From NCBI GenBank assembly GCA_029259635.1, contig JAJDEU010000039.1, positions 43,974 to 107,973 of the forward strand: DNA of 64,000 nt, read 5' to 3'. Origin of the DNA: Planctomycetota bacterium (lineage in GTDB: Bacteria; Planctomycetota; UBA1135; GCA-002686595). How positions within the stretch are numbered: position 1 is the first letter of the stretch; every line of letters starts with the position of its first letter. Position numbers and translations under genes: made by a program. This document shows positions 32,401 to 41,800 of the stretch, piece after piece. The notes below the pieces were generated by a model that worked only from the letters and a program-made list of their open reading frames with translations, was not told the DNA's origin and did no database searches.

Positions 32401-35016
32401 TTAGGGGACGAGAGTTACCGGCACCGCGTTGCTTGCAAACTCGACGAACCCGGAGGGCTGGTACGTGATGTAGGCATGGTAGGCGGTAATTCCCGCTAGG
32501 GTCGGATCCGAGGCCGGAGGGATCGTGAAGGAAGCAAAGGACTTTCCATCGACGTCGAGGAACTTGCGGTACCTCTTGAAGATGCCCTTCAGGACGGGAC
32601 TGCTCAGGGTCAAGTCGAAGTAGACATCGGGGTTGAGCGGCAGGTTGACCAGACCGAGATCGATTCCGGGCGAGGTGCCCGTGATCGAGCCGAAGATCCA
32701 ATAGCCGTTGAGCGCTTGGCTCGGACCGGCGTCGAGGTTGAAGTTGATCACGCCTCCTGCGGAGACCGATATCGTGTTGCCGTCTTCCCGCATCGGGTCG
32801 CAAGGATCCGGAATCCCGTTGGCATCGAAGTCCGTGACAAGGCCATCGAGGATGTCGAAGTCATCGGAGCGACCGTTACCGTCGCAATCGGCGCACCCAT
32901 TCTCGACGACGAAGAAGTCATCCAAGGCCGCTTCGACGATCGATCCCGGACCGCTGTCGGTGGCGGTGAAGCGCATTCGAACGTCGGCCAGGCTCGTCAC
33001 GTGATCGAGCACGCGAACCTGATGGAAAATCCAGCCACCTTTGACGGCGGGCCCCGTCGGACCGACAACTTCAAAGTTTGCCCAATTGGTTCCACCGTTC
33101 TCGCTGATGTCGATCGTGAAGGAGTCGGCGTTCGGGTCGGCTCCACTCGAGTTGGAGTACCAGAGCCAGAAGCGGACGACGGGATCTTGGAGAGCGGAGA
33201 GGTCTAAGCTGGGAGACACGAGGTTGGTTGAGCCGCCGTCGACATCGTTCGTGCCCGCTGCTTGACCGGGCGCTGCTTGGCCCGTGAACCAACAGGAGTT
33301 TCCGATCGCGCTGTGGTCGTCTTCCGGTTGCGCACTCGTTCCGTTCGGGTCGCCGATCGTCCAGTTGCCACCGGATGCTGTGTCGGCGGGAACACCCACG
33401 GTCCAGCCCGCGACGGACTGCATGTCGAAGCTGACGGCGACGTTCTGCGTGAGAGTTGCCGCGGCGGTGTGGATGTTGCCACTGCCGCCGATCGGATCCT
33501 TCCAGACGATTCCATTCGTGGACTCAGCCGTGAAGTAATACGCCAGGTCTTGACCGCAGGGGACCGCGGGAAGGTCCGCTTGATAATTGCCTCCTCCAAG
33601 TGAGGTCAGGGCGAGCGATGTTGTCCCGACGCCGTCGTCGTAGTGAATCTGAACCGAGCCGGGAACCAGGTCGCCAGCCGTCTCTTCACTCACGTGGATG
33701 ACGATGGAATCACCGGCAGGGTCGATCATGCTGGGCAGACCACCGGGAGCGCTGAACGCCAAGAGCGGTGCGCCGACCCACCAGACAAAGAGTCCCTTCT
33801 CGATGTCGCTTCCGATGACGATGCCACTTTGGAAGTAGGGATAGTTGCTCCACAGGCCGTTGAAGCTGTCATCGTCATCTTCGGGCCAGGTGTCGAAGAA
33901 GGCGACCTCGGTGGGATTGGTCTGACTAACGCTCGTGTCGAAGACGCGCAGGCCGCTGCGGTAATTGGCTTCGAAGATCTGATCGTTCAGGGTGTATAGG
34001 TTGTGACCGATCGCCGGGTTTCCGTTGGTGAACGAGCCGGCGTTCGTGGGATTGCCCGGGTCGGAGACATCGAAGACAAAGGTTGTCGTCGGCAAGACAC
34101 CGTCCTCGTCGAGCTCGTCGTTGAGGTAGAGATAGTTCAGGTCTTCGCTCAACCAGCACTGATGAGAGTACGCGGGGTTCGGATAGAAGATGTTCGCAAG
34201 CACGATCACATTGTTCGGGTCGGTGACGTCGAGGACATCCAGACCGGTGTTCGTGAAGCCGCCATTGAATCCGCTGGAGGCGTAGGCGAGTTGCTTGCCG
34301 GCGTAGGGGCCGGAGGTGTAGGTGACGAACTGGGCGTCGTGGATGTAGCGATCTGTCCACGCACCGACGAAGGTCGGGCTGGCGGGGTTCGAGAGATCGT
34401 AGATCCTCATTCCATTGCTGCCGCCACCAAGGCGGTAGAGCCGACCGCTCGCTTCATCGATGGCCACGTTATGCGTCGCGGAAGGTGACCCTCCGGAAGT
34501 GATCGTGTTGACGAGGGTGATTCGTCCGAAATCGATCAGGCTCAAGTCGAAGACCTGAATGCCGCTTCCGCCCTCGCTCACCGAGTAGGCGTGGTTCTGA
34601 TAGGTCTTGACGTCCCGCCACATGCTGTTCGGTCCGGGGATGACGTCGATCAGCGTGGGATTGGTGGGGTCGTCCAGTCGGATGAAGGCGGTTCCGTTCG
34701 AGATACCGATCAACGCATACTCCGCCCCGGAGGGCGAAGTGTAGCCCCAGCAGTCATTGGCAGAAGTCGCACCCGGATGGATCTCTCCCAGTGGCATCCA
34801 GGACAGGAGCTGTACGTTGCTCGCCGGAAAGCTCAGTGAGGACCCAACGCTGAGCGCGTTGACTCCGAAAGCACTGGGATCGGCGGCATGGGCTGCTCGA
34901 AATCCGCGGCCTTCATAGGCGGGTCGGCGGTCGAGAATCTTGGGATCGTCTTCGTGGGCAGCGGGGATCGTCGCCAACAGGGAAAGAGCGCCTAGAACCA
35001 GGGCGTACTTCTGCAT
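32401..35016 (-). CDS. secreted choice-of-anchor-B family protein
   Basis: 871 residues from the ATG at 35014-35016 (signal MQKYALVLGALSLLATIPAA). The N-terminal half has LVIVD-like blades of the choice-of-anchor-B family (WGYTSPSGAEYALIGISNGTAFIRL, IQVFDLSLIDFG, THNVAIDEASGRLYRLGG, SHQCWLSEDLNYLYLNDE). About 500-700 holds Ig-like and jelly-roll (MAM-like) segments. A calcium-type linker DCDGNGRSDDFDILDG ... DANGIPDPCD (about 735-770) then precedes a final domain of about 100 residues. Such linkers are common in secreted proteins of Planctomycetota. No enzymatic signature is seen; it is probably a large surface or extracellular protein. Confidence 0.8.
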   Translation of the reverse strand: MQKYALVLGALSLLATIPAAHEDDPKILDRRPAYEGRGFRAAHAADPSAFGVNALSVGSSLSFPASNVQLLSWMPLGEIHPGATSANDCWGYTSPSGAEYALIGISNGTAFIRLDDPTNPTLIDVIPGPNSMWRDVKTYQNHAYSVSEGGSGIQVFDLSLIDFGRITLVNTITSGGSPSATHNVAIDEASGRLYRLGGGSNGMRIYDLSNPASPTFVGAWTDRYIHDAQFVTYTSGPYAGKQLAYASSGFNGGFTNTGLDVLDVTDPNNVIVLANIFYPNPAYSHQCWLSEDLNYLYLNDELDEDGVLPTTTFVFDVSDPGNPTNAGSFTNGNPAIGHNLYTLNDQIFEANYRSGLRVFDTSVSQTNPTEVAFFDTWPEDDDDSFNGLWSNYPYFQSGIVIGSDIEKGLFVWWVGAPLLAFSAPGGLPSMIDPAGDSIVIHVSEETAGDLVPGSVQIHYDDGVGTTSLALTSLGGGNYQADLPAVPCGQDLAYYFTAESTNGIVWKDPIGGSGNIHTAAATLTQNVAVSFDMQSVAGWTVGVPADTASGGNWTIGDPNGTSAQPEDDHSAIGNSCWFTGQAAPGQAAGTNDVDGGSTNLVSPSLDLSALQDPVVRFWLWYSNSSGADPNADSFTIDISENGGTNWANFEVVGPTGPAVKGGWIFHQVRVLDHVTSLADVRMRFTATDSGPGSIVEAALDDFFVVENGCADCDGNGRSDDFDILDGLVTDFDANGIPDPCDPMREDGNTISVSAGGVINFNLDAGPSQALNGYWIFGSITGTSPGIDLGLVNLPLNPDVYFDLTLSSPVLKGIFKRYRKFLDVDGKSFASFTIPPASDPTLAGITAYHAYITYQPSGFVEFASNAVPVTLVP

Positions 35017-35340
35017 GGGTGGAGGGTGGGGTGAGGGAGAGCGCGGGGAGGGTGGTGAGTCCCGCGGGGGGGTGAGTGGAACCATCCTACCGGGGATCGG
35101 GTCTTTGGTGGAGTCGTTGGTCCAGTTGTTCGGGATCGGTGGGCCCGGAGGGGGACGAATCGACCTTCTGATGCTCACTGCGGCCGTCTACCGGGACGCG
35201 TTGGACCGCGACGGGAACGAGTGCTGTCTCGCGGAGAGCCGTTGGAGAGGGAGCTCGGTCGGGGAGGCTGGTGCGCGAAGCGGAGATGTGCCGGGCTCGA
35301 GCGCGAGCGATTCACACGTAACCCATGCACTTCAGATTGG
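35017..35340. other. intergenic region, G-rich beginning
   Basis: A 324-bp gap between the start of the choice-of-anchor-B gene (minus) and the channel remnant (plus). Its first 60 bp are very G-rich on the plus strand (GGGTGGAGGGTGGGGTGAGG and further G runs) and could form G-quadruplexes in the promoter of the minus-strand gene. I see no coding sequence in the rest, unless it holds decayed upstream parts of the channel. Confidence 0.45.
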
Positions 35341-35601
35341 ATGACGGGCTCAAGAACGGGTTTCGCGTGTTTCTTCGCTTCGATCTACACGCAACTCGAC
35401 ATCGCCTGGGGCGAGCACACATCGGCGCTCTCCTCGGTCTACTTCAGCATCGTCACACTCACCGCACTGGGCTTCGGCGATATTGTTCCGCTCTCCGCAG
35501 CGGCCAAGGTCGTGACGATGATCGAAGTGATGAGAGGCTACGTGATGCTCGGCGGCCTGCTCTCAATCTTCAACAACAAGATGGCGCGTCGCGCAGATTG
35601 A
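35341..35601 (+). pseudogene. truncated two-TM ion channel (pore and second helix only)
   Basis: Up to 86 residues from an ATG at 35341. The pore helix and selectivity filter VYFSIVTLTALGFGDIVP, followed by the outer helix VVTMIEVMRGYVMLGGLLSI, match the Ion_trans_2 family of potassium-type channels, with GFGD in place of GYGD. The first membrane helix and any N-terminal domain are missing, and no matching segment is apparent in the other frames upstream. It is probably the 3' remnant of a longer channel gene; a functional mini-protein is less likely. Confidence 0.6.
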
Positions 35602-35626
35602 GGCGCGCCGGGCTGCCCTTCGGTGA

Positions 35627-38185
35627 CTAGGCGGTCTCGCCGCTCATGCCGTTTAGGGTGAGCGCCGGGCGCGAGAACACAGCGCGCAGATTCGCAGCCA
35701 GTCCGCTTAGGACTGCCGCCAGGACACTGAAGAGGAGTGCGGCGATCGGAATGGCGAACGATAAGTTGGGCTCGAGCTCCAGGACTCGATCGAGGAAGAA
35801 GTGGGCCGCAGTGAAGGCACCCAGCACTCCAACCGAACCCGCGACGAAGCCGACCAGCGCGTACTCGACGGCAAAGAACCCGAGTACTTGGCGGCGAGTG
35901 AGTCCCAGGGTCTTGAGCAGGGCGCCCTCGCGCGCTCGCCGAAGGCCGTTCGAGCTGACGGCACCGGCCAAGACGGCGATGCCGACGAGCAAGGTGAAGC
36001 CCGCCAAGATTCGAACGCCGAGCGCCATCTGCCGCATGACGCTCGTCACCTTCGCGACGATCGAGCGAATTTGAATCAGGATGACGTTGCTAAAGTCTTG
36101 CGCTAAATGATCCTGAAGGCGGGTCTCCGAGTCGACATCGAGGCGCGCGGCGGCGATGCGGAAGTGAGGCACGCCCTTGAGTACGTCGGGCTCGACGATG
36201 AAGAAGAAGTTGATGTCCATGCTCTCCCAGCTGACGTTGCGCAAGCTTGTCACAACCGTGGAGATCGGTACGCCTTGAATGTTGAACACCAGCTCGGAGC
36301 CGAGCTCGAGCCCGAGCTGCTCCGCAAAGCCGACTTCCACCGAGACCTCATTGACGTCGGGATCGTGCCACCACTCGCCGTCGGTGAGCGAGTTGCTCTC
36401 CGGCAGGTCGTCGAGCCAGGTCAAGCGCTGCTCGCGGCTGAGCGCCCAGCGACCGCGTCGGCCTTCCGCGGGATTCGATTCCTGGATTTCGCGAATCGTG
36501 ACGCCTTCGATGGAAGCGAGCCTGGCGGTCACGACCGGCACCGAGTCGACCTGGGTCGCTTGGTTGTCTTCGAGCAGCTGCTGAACTCCGCTCCATTGAT
36601 CGGGCTGGATGTCGACCATAAAGGTGGTCGGCGCGCGCTTGGACATGATGCCTTCGAGCTCGTCTTCGAGCCTTCGCTCGACCAGGACGAGCAGAGTGAC
36701 GACGAGGACGCCGAGACCGAGTGCTGTGATTGCGCCGGAGGTGCCTTGTCCGGGGCGGGCGAGAGCGCCGAGTCCGTGAACCAAGTAGGGCGAGAGGCTC
36801 TTGCGCGGGAGGCGCGCGCTGAGTCGGATCACCAGTCGCGCGATCAACGTGAGAACGACCGCGAGGAGCAGGAGACCGCCGGCGAAGGCGGCGGCGAAGC
36901 GCAGGTCGCCCGCTTGGAAGTAGGCCGAGCCGAAGACGCCGACGAGAACGGTCGCTCGGCTGATCCAGCGCACGGAGGAGGGCGCGGGCAAGGGTTCGGC
37001 TTCGGCGCGAAGCACGCGTGCAGGCGAGACGCGCCAGACCGCGGTGAGCGGGGGAATCGCGAAGACCAAAGCGATCGACAGGCCGAGGGCGAGGCCGGAA
37101 AAGATCGCGGTCGGCTGCCACGGAGTGATCTGGTCGGGCTTGAGGAATTCGGGCGCGAGGGTGGGCGCGAGGAAGGGGAGTGTTGCACCGAGCGCTGCAC
37201 CGATCAGGCTACCGATGGCGGCCAGCAGCAGGACGTGCGCGAGGTAGAGCACCAAGATTTCACGCGGTCGAAACCCGAGCGCGCGGCGCACGGCGATGTC
37301 GGCGGTACGCTCGGCAATCCAAGTGCGTGATATTTGTGCTACGCCGATCCCGCCGAGAATGAGCGAGAGCAAGGCGACTAGGCCGAGGAAGCGCTCGACT
37401 CGTTCGATGCTCTGACCGATTTGAGCCTGCGCGCTCTCGCGTGTCTCGATGCTTAGGTTCTGTGCGTCCGGTAGGTCCTCGCTCAATCGCTTTGCGAGCT
37501 CGACGATTTGCTTCGGTGTCCGATCGGGCAGAGCGAACAGTTGGCGGTAGCGGACGCGGCTTCCGAACTGCACGAGGTTGGTTCGGTCGAGACCTTCGGC
37601 CGTCAAGAAGACCCGCGGCGCGATGGTCATCGAGAAGTTGACGCGATCGGGTTCGTCGACGACGGTCGCGATGGCGGTGAAGTCGGCGCCACCGATGGAG
37701 AGCTTGTCGCCGAGCGACGCGCCGAGGGTGGTGAGCAGCTCCGGTGCGACGATGGCGCTGTGCTCATTGAAGAGCGAGCGTCCGTCTTCGGGTGCCGTGA
37801 TTAGGTCGCCATAAAAGGGATAGCCGCTCTCGATCGCCTTGATCTCCGCGAGCTGACTGCGCGGTGGTGCTTCGCCGGTGGGCGCATCCTTCGGCGCGGA
37901 GACCAGGCTCCTGAGCTCGCGAACGCCGGCGCGCTTTGCGCCCTTCGTCGAAGCCAGGAACTCGTCGAGTTCGGCCGGCAGCTCGAAGCTCGAGGTGATT
38001 CGCAGGTCCGAGGCCAAGAGCGCCCGACTCTGCGCCGCGACGCCGTCTTCAATCGCGCCGGTCAGGCCGGACACTCCGACGACGGCGGAGACCCCAACGG
38101 CGAGGCAGACCGTGAAGAAGAACAGTCGCGCTCGCGCACCGCGGGACTCTCTCGTGAGAAACTGAAAGATCAGTCGCGAGTTCAC
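35627..38185 (-). CDS. ybbP: FtsX-like ABC permease, YbbP type
   Basis: 852 residues with the large FtsX/MacB-like duplication: one N-terminal helix (ARLFFFTVCLAVGVSAVVGVSG), an extracytoplasmic domain, helices around 255-300, 310-335, 360-385, two central helices near 415-450, a further extracytoplasmic region, then three C-terminal helices (ILAGFTLLVGIAVLAGAVSS, FFAVEYALVGFVAGSVGVLG, FAIPIAALLFSVLAAVLSG). Its ATG overlaps the stop of the ATPase gene (ATGA). The YbbA-YbbP pair is linked in other bacteria with lipid or lysophospholipid export and sits next to tesA, as here. Confidence 0.88.
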   Translation of the reverse strand: MNSRLIFQFLTRESRGARARLFFFTVCLAVGVSAVVGVSGLTGAIEDGVAAQSRALLASDLRITSSFELPAELDEFLASTKGAKRAGVRELRSLVSAPKDAPTGEAPPRSQLAEIKAIESGYPFYGDLITAPEDGRSLFNEHSAIVAPELLTTLGASLGDKLSIGGADFTAIATVVDEPDRVNFSMTIAPRVFLTAEGLDRTNLVQFGSRVRYRQLFALPDRTPKQIVELAKRLSEDLPDAQNLSIETRESAQAQIGQSIERVERFLGLVALLSLILGGIGVAQISRTWIAERTADIAVRRALGFRPREILVLYLAHVLLLAAIGSLIGAALGATLPFLAPTLAPEFLKPDQITPWQPTAIFSGLALGLSIALVFAIPPLTAVWRVSPARVLRAEAEPLPAPSSVRWISRATVLVGVFGSAYFQAGDLRFAAAFAGGLLLLAVVLTLIARLVIRLSARLPRKSLSPYLVHGLGALARPGQGTSGAITALGLGVLVVTLLVLVERRLEDELEGIMSKRAPTTFMVDIQPDQWSGVQQLLEDNQATQVDSVPVVTARLASIEGVTIREIQESNPAEGRRGRWALSREQRLTWLDDLPESNSLTDGEWWHDPDVNEVSVEVGFAEQLGLELGSELVFNIQGVPISTVVTSLRNVSWESMDINFFFIVEPDVLKGVPHFRIAAARLDVDSETRLQDHLAQDFSNVILIQIRSIVAKVTSVMRQMALGVRILAGFTLLVGIAVLAGAVSSNGLRRAREGALLKTLGLTRRQVLGFFAVEYALVGFVAGSVGVLGAFTAAHFFLDRVLELEPNLSFAIPIAALLFSVLAAVLSGLAANLRAVFSRPALTLNGMSGETA

Positions 38186-38892
38186 TGAGGCGTTCCTTCA
38201 ACCGCCGCGGGCTCCCGCGTCGTCTCGCGATCGATCCGTCCGGACTTGAGGTGAATGCAGCGATCGGCGAGAGCGGCCACCTGCGAGTCGTGCGTGACGA
38301 GAACCAGCGTCGTTCCGTAGGCGCTGCGAAGATCGATCAAGAGCTGCAGGATGCCTGCTCCGGTCTCGCCGTCGAGGTTACCGGTCGGCTCGTCGGCGAA
38401 CAGGATTTTGGGGCGCGGGGCGAATGCGCGCGCGAGAGCGACGCGCTGTTGCTCGCCGCCAGAGAGCTGGGTCGGATAGTGGTGTCCGCGATCCGCGAGA
38501 CCGACGTCGTGCAGCAATTGGTCGGTGCGCGCAGTAGCATCGGGAACTCCGGCGAGCTCCAGCGGCAGGAGCACATTCTCCCTCGCAGTCAGGTTTCCGA
38601 GCAGTTGGAAAGACTGAAAGACGAAGCCGACCTTTTCGCGTCGCAGCAGAGCGAGCTCGTCCTCGTTCAGCGACTCGAGCGCTTGGCCATCGATCCGCAC
38701 GCTTCCCGAACTCGGCCGGTCGAGGCCGGCCATCAAGCCGAGTAGGGTGGATTTACCGCTGCCGGAAGGACCGAGGATGCAGGCGAACTCGCTCGGATCG
38801 ACAATCAGGTCAATGCCGTCGAGAATCGTGAGCGGCTTCCCGCCCGAGGACAGTTGCTTGACGAGCTGGATACATTCGATTCGGGCAGTCAT
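38182..38892 (-). CDS. ybbA: ABC transporter ATPase, YbbA type
   Basis: 236 residues from the ATG at 38890-38892; the frame extends 26 codons upstream into the divergent region but without coding signs. Walker A is [10 protein letters not shown]-loop [13 protein letters not shown], signature LSGGEQQRV, Walker [15 protein letters not shown]-loop VTHDSQVA. It is of the LolD/MacB subfamily, which powers mechanotransmission rather than classical transport. It is translationally coupled to the YbbP-like permease and starts 47 bp from the divergent tesA-like gene, the same arrangement as in E. coli. Confidence 0.92.
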   Translation of the reverse strand: MTARIECIQLVKQLSSGGKPLTILDGIDLIVDPSEFACILGPSGSGKSTLLGLMAGLDRPSSGSVRIDGQALESLNEDELALLRREKVGFVFQSFQLLGNLTARENVLLPLELAGVPDATARTDQLLHDVGLADRGHHYPTQLSGGEQQRVALARAFAPRPKILFADEPTGNLDGETGAGILQLLIDLRSAYGTTLVLVTHDSQVAALADRCIHLKSGRIDRETTREPAAVEGTPQ

Positions 38893-38939
38893 AGTGGAAC
38901 GATGAGAATAGACTCGCGGGACGAGCGAGCACGATAGCG

Positions 38940-39740
38940 ATGGGGAACGAGATGCAGCGACAAAAACCAACCGACCGTGGGAGTCAGGGCGGGATCTTTA
39001 CATCCGGCGGAGGGAGAATCCGCCGGGTCGCAGGTGCGCTAGTTTTCGTTCTGTTCGCCGGCGCTTGTGCTCAGGAACCGGAGGTGAGTCCGCCCGAGGA
39101 GGAACAAAAACAGCTCTGGGATGGGCTGGCTGCTAGCCCGGCTGGAGAACCGGAGCCGGAGTTTGTGCCTCTCGAGATCCCCGATGAAGCTCCGCTCGTG
39201 GCTTTCTTGGGAGATAGCATCAGCGCCGGCTTGCACCTACCCGAGGATGAAGCCTTTCCCGCCGTGCTGCAACGCACACTCCTGGAGCGCGGCCTGCCCT
39301 TCCGATTGATCAACGCCGGGGTCTCCGGCGACAGTACCTCCGGCGGGTTGGCGCGCACGGACTGGGTGCTCTCTCAGGCCCCCGATATCCTCGTCGTCGA
39401 GCTCGGAGGGAACGACGGCATGCTCGGGATTTCGCTGGAGACGATGAGCGCCAACCTGCACGGAATTATTGGGAAGGCGCGAGCTGCGAACTGCCCGGTC
39501 CTCCTGCTTGGAGTTCGGGTGCCGCCGAGCATCGGAGTCGAGTACTCCGAACAAGTCGCAGAGCTCTATCCCGACCTCGCGGAGCAATACGACTTGGCAT
39601 TCGTGCCCTTCTTCATGGAAGGCGTCGGCGGGGTTAAGGAATTCACTCTGCCCGATGGAATCCACCCGAACGCTCGCGGCCAACAGCGGTTGGCGCAAAA
39701 TGTGGAAGCCGCTCTGGAGACGATGTTGCGAGCCGAGTGA
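38940..39740 (+). CDS. tesA: SGNH-family esterase/thioesterase lipoprotein, TesA type
   Basis: 266 residues; a second ATG lies at 38952. Lipobox FAGAC (Cys43) makes it a lipoprotein, whereas E. coli TesA is soluble and periplasmic. SGNH blocks are intact: I, AFLGDSISAG with S93; II, INAGVSGDST; III, VVELGGNDGML; V, LPDGIHPNARG with the Asp-His pair. The family hydrolyses acyl-CoA, lysophospholipids and aryl esters. Divergent to ybbA-ybbP, so a role in lipid turnover together with that transporter is likely. Confidence 0.9.
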   Translation: MGNEMQRQKPTDRGSQGGIFTSGGGRIRRVAGALVFVLFAGACAQEPEVSPPEEEQKQLWDGLAASPAGEPEPEFVPLEIPDEAPLVAFLGDSISAGLHLPEDEAFPAVLQRTLLERGLPFRLINAGVSGDSTSGGLARTDWVLSQAPDILVVELGGNDGMLGISLETMSANLHGIIGKARAANCPVLLLGVRVPPSIGVEYSEQVAELYPDLAEQYDLAFVPFFMEGVGGVKEFTLPDGIHPNARGQQRLAQNVEAALETMLRAE

Positions 39741-39767
39741 CCTACGGTCGCGGGACTACTCGCGTGG

Positions 39768-40190
39768 CTACTCGAGGGGCTCGGTGCCCGACTCGCCGCC
39801 GAAGCGCGGGAGGGTATCGGTGATGGGGCACCAGGCGGGAGCGCGATCGGCGTAGGCGTGGACGCTCGGCTCCCGATCGAGTTCTCCGTCGATGGTTCCG
39901 ACCGCGACGTGAATTTCTCCGGGCCAGCGCTCTCCCGAGAAGAGCAGCGTCGAGCCGCAGCTCTTGCAAAAGACTCGTTGGGACTGGACGTCGGTGTCGT
40001 AGCGAACGAGCTTGTTGGTGCCGCGGATGCAACGGACGCTCGACTCCAGAAAGCCCGCCCAGGTGACGAAGGCTGCACCATGCGCTCGGCGGCAGTTGTG
40101 GCAGTGACAGTGCGACACCCACTTCGTGGGAAGTGTCAGTTCGAATTGAAGCCCGCCGCAGAGGCAGGTGGCGGTAAGGGGAGCGCTCAT
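39768..40190 (-). CDS. GFA / CENP-V family zinc-binding protein
   Basis: 140 residues, cytoplasmic. Zinc-binding cysteines: CLCGG (9-13), CHCHNC (28-33) and FCKSCG (about 74-79), the pattern of the glutathione-dependent formaldehyde-activating (GFA) family. Most members outside the Paracoccus enzyme have no proven reaction. The ATG overlaps the stop of the TolC-like gene (ATGA), so it is the last gene of the efflux operon; its link to the pump is unknown. Confidence 0.88.
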   Translation of the reverse strand: MSAPLTATCLCGGLQFELTLPTKWVSHCHCHNCRRAHGAAFVTWAGFLESSVRCIRGTNKLVRYDTDVQSQRVFCKSCGSTLLFSGERWPGEIHVAVGTIDGELDREPSVHAYADRAPAWCPITDTLPRFGGESGTEPLE

Positions 40191-41800
40191 TGTTCGGCGG
40201 GGAGTGCGACGAGTTCGGACTCGACGGTGACTCCTCCGTCGAGGACTCGCAGGAGTCCCATGTCGCGGAAGAGAGCGAGACCGGCGAGCGTGTAGTCGGT
40301 GAAGGCGCGGGTGGCTTCGTTCTCGGCTTGGATCAGCGACTCTTGCGCTTCGAGCACATCGCGCGTGTCGGCGCGGCCAGCCTCTTGGTTGAGTCGCGAG
40401 CTCTCGACGCGTCGGCGCGCAAGCGTGACGGCTCCGGTCTGAATCTCGTGGCTCTCGCGCCGTGCGGCCAGCTCGCGCAACTCGGCGCGAATGTCCGCGA
40501 AGATCGAATCGCGAAGCTCGTCGTGGTTGCGTTTCGCGGCGGCGAGCTGGAGCGTCGAGAGGCGGTAGGCATTGCGCTCGGGCAGTTGGTCGATGGGCAG
40601 GTCGAGTGCCGCCGAGAGGTTCCAGTTCAGATCGGTCTTGGAGTAAGAGCCGGGCTCATCGTCGTTGCTGCGTCCATCGAAGTTGGCGCTGATGTCGAAG
40701 GCACCGAGCAGCGCGTCTTCGGCGACCTTGACGCGTCGTTCGGAGTCGTCGACGCGATCGACGACGGTCAGGAAGTCCATTCTCTGGGCGAAGGCGAGTG
40801 ACACGGCTAGCTCTTCCGCGAAGTCGCGCTCGAGCAGGTCGGCGATTCCAAAAGCGGTCTCGTCCGACTCGACGAGTTCGATCTCGGCTTCGATGGGCAA
40901 CCCGAGAAAGAGTGCGAAGTCATCCAGGCTGGTCTCGAGAGAGCGCCGCGATTCGACGACGCGATCCTCCGCGCGCAGCTCGTCTTGCAGGGCTTGATCG
41001 ACCTGGATGTCGGACAGTCGCCCGGCTTCGGAAAAGGCCTGATTGCGCTCGCGAATTCGAACCAGGCTCTCGTAGTTCGACTCTTCGTTGCGGAGCGTGT
41101 CGCGCTGTTGGACGATGCGATAGAAGCGCGAGGCGACGTCGAAGGCGAAGGTGCGGCGGAAGCGCTCGAAGGCGCGCGCTTCGTAGATCACGTCGCGCTC
41201 GGCTTGCTTGAGCGGCTCGAGGACGATGTCCTTGCCGTAGCCGCGCAGGAGCGGCTGGGTCAGGCTGAAAGTGAAGTTGCTGAAGAGGCTCCAGCCGTCG
41301 CCGGTTCCGATGTCGCGTACCAACTCGAGGGAGATGTCCGAGAGGAGTCGCGCGCCACTCGAAAAGAGCTTGGAGACTCCGACGCCCGCAGTCCCGCTCG
41401 CCGTACCGGCATCGAGCAGAGTGCCGTCCGCCGTGGCGAGTCCGGAGGCCGTCTCCTGGTAGGAGAAATCCCAACGGGTGCGCGTGAGATCGAGGGCGAC
41501 GCGATAGAGCGATTCACGGCGGGCTTGGTACTCGCGGCTGTCCTCCGCTGCGACGGCCAGGCACTCGACCAGAGTCAACCGCACTTGGCGATCGGCGCCG
41601 GCGAGAATGCGGGAGCGGAGGCTGTCCTTTGGCGCATCGACTTGAAAGCCATCGTCCAACCCGAGCGCGGCGCGACGCGAGTCGATGATGTCATAGACCT
41701 CGCTATCCGCTTCTTCGTGATAGTCGGCTGGGGCCTTGCACGAGCCGAGGCAGAGACACACGAGCAGAAAGAGTTGAACCTTTGAAGGTGCGCTATTCAT
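40187..41800 (-). CDS. TolC-family outer-membrane efflux lipoprotein
   Basis: 537 residues with lipobox CLGSC (Cys21). Two TolC repeats are visible as long alpha-helical stretches (around 210-340 and 400-510) with heptad-like Glu/Arg/Leu pattern (RVVESRRSLETSLDDFAL; ESSRLNQEAGRADTRDVLEAQ). The conserved G-x-x-D-x-x-x-V-L-x-A-Q box is seen as GRADTRDVLEAQESL. It forms the outer-membrane duct for the MacAB-like pump encoded just upstream; the coding regions overlap by 8 bases. Confidence 0.9.
   Translation of the reverse strand: MNSAPSKVQLFLLVCLCLGSCKAPADYHEEADSEVYDIIDSRRAALGLDDGFQVDAPKDSLRSRILAGADRQVRLTLVECLAVAAEDSREYQARRESLYRVALDLTRTRWDFSYQETASGLATADGTLLDAGTASGTAGVGVSKLFSSGARLLSDISLELVRDIGTGDGWSLFSNFTFSLTQPLLRGYGKDIVLEPLKQAERDVIYEARAFERFRRTFAFDVASRFYRIVQQRDTLRNEESNYESLVRIRERNQAFSEAGRLSDIQVDQALQDELRAEDRVVESRRSLETSLDDFALFLGLPIEAEIELVESDETAFGIADLLERDFAEELAVSLAFAQRMDFLTVVDRVDDSERRVKVAEDALLGAFDISANFDGRSNDDEPGSYSKTDLNWNLSAALDLPIDQLPERNAYRLSTLQLAAAKRNHDELRDSIFADIRAELRELAARRESHEIQTGAVTLARRRVESSRLNQEAGRADTRDVLEAQESLIQAENEATRAFTDYTLAGLALFRDMGLLRVLDGGVTVESELVALPAEQ

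Noticed and set aside
36107..37330. 407-codon open frame on the plus strand
   Set aside because: It is fully antisense to the YbbP-like permease, whose protein has clear family features; the antisense product is Arg/Glu/Gly-rich with no domain.
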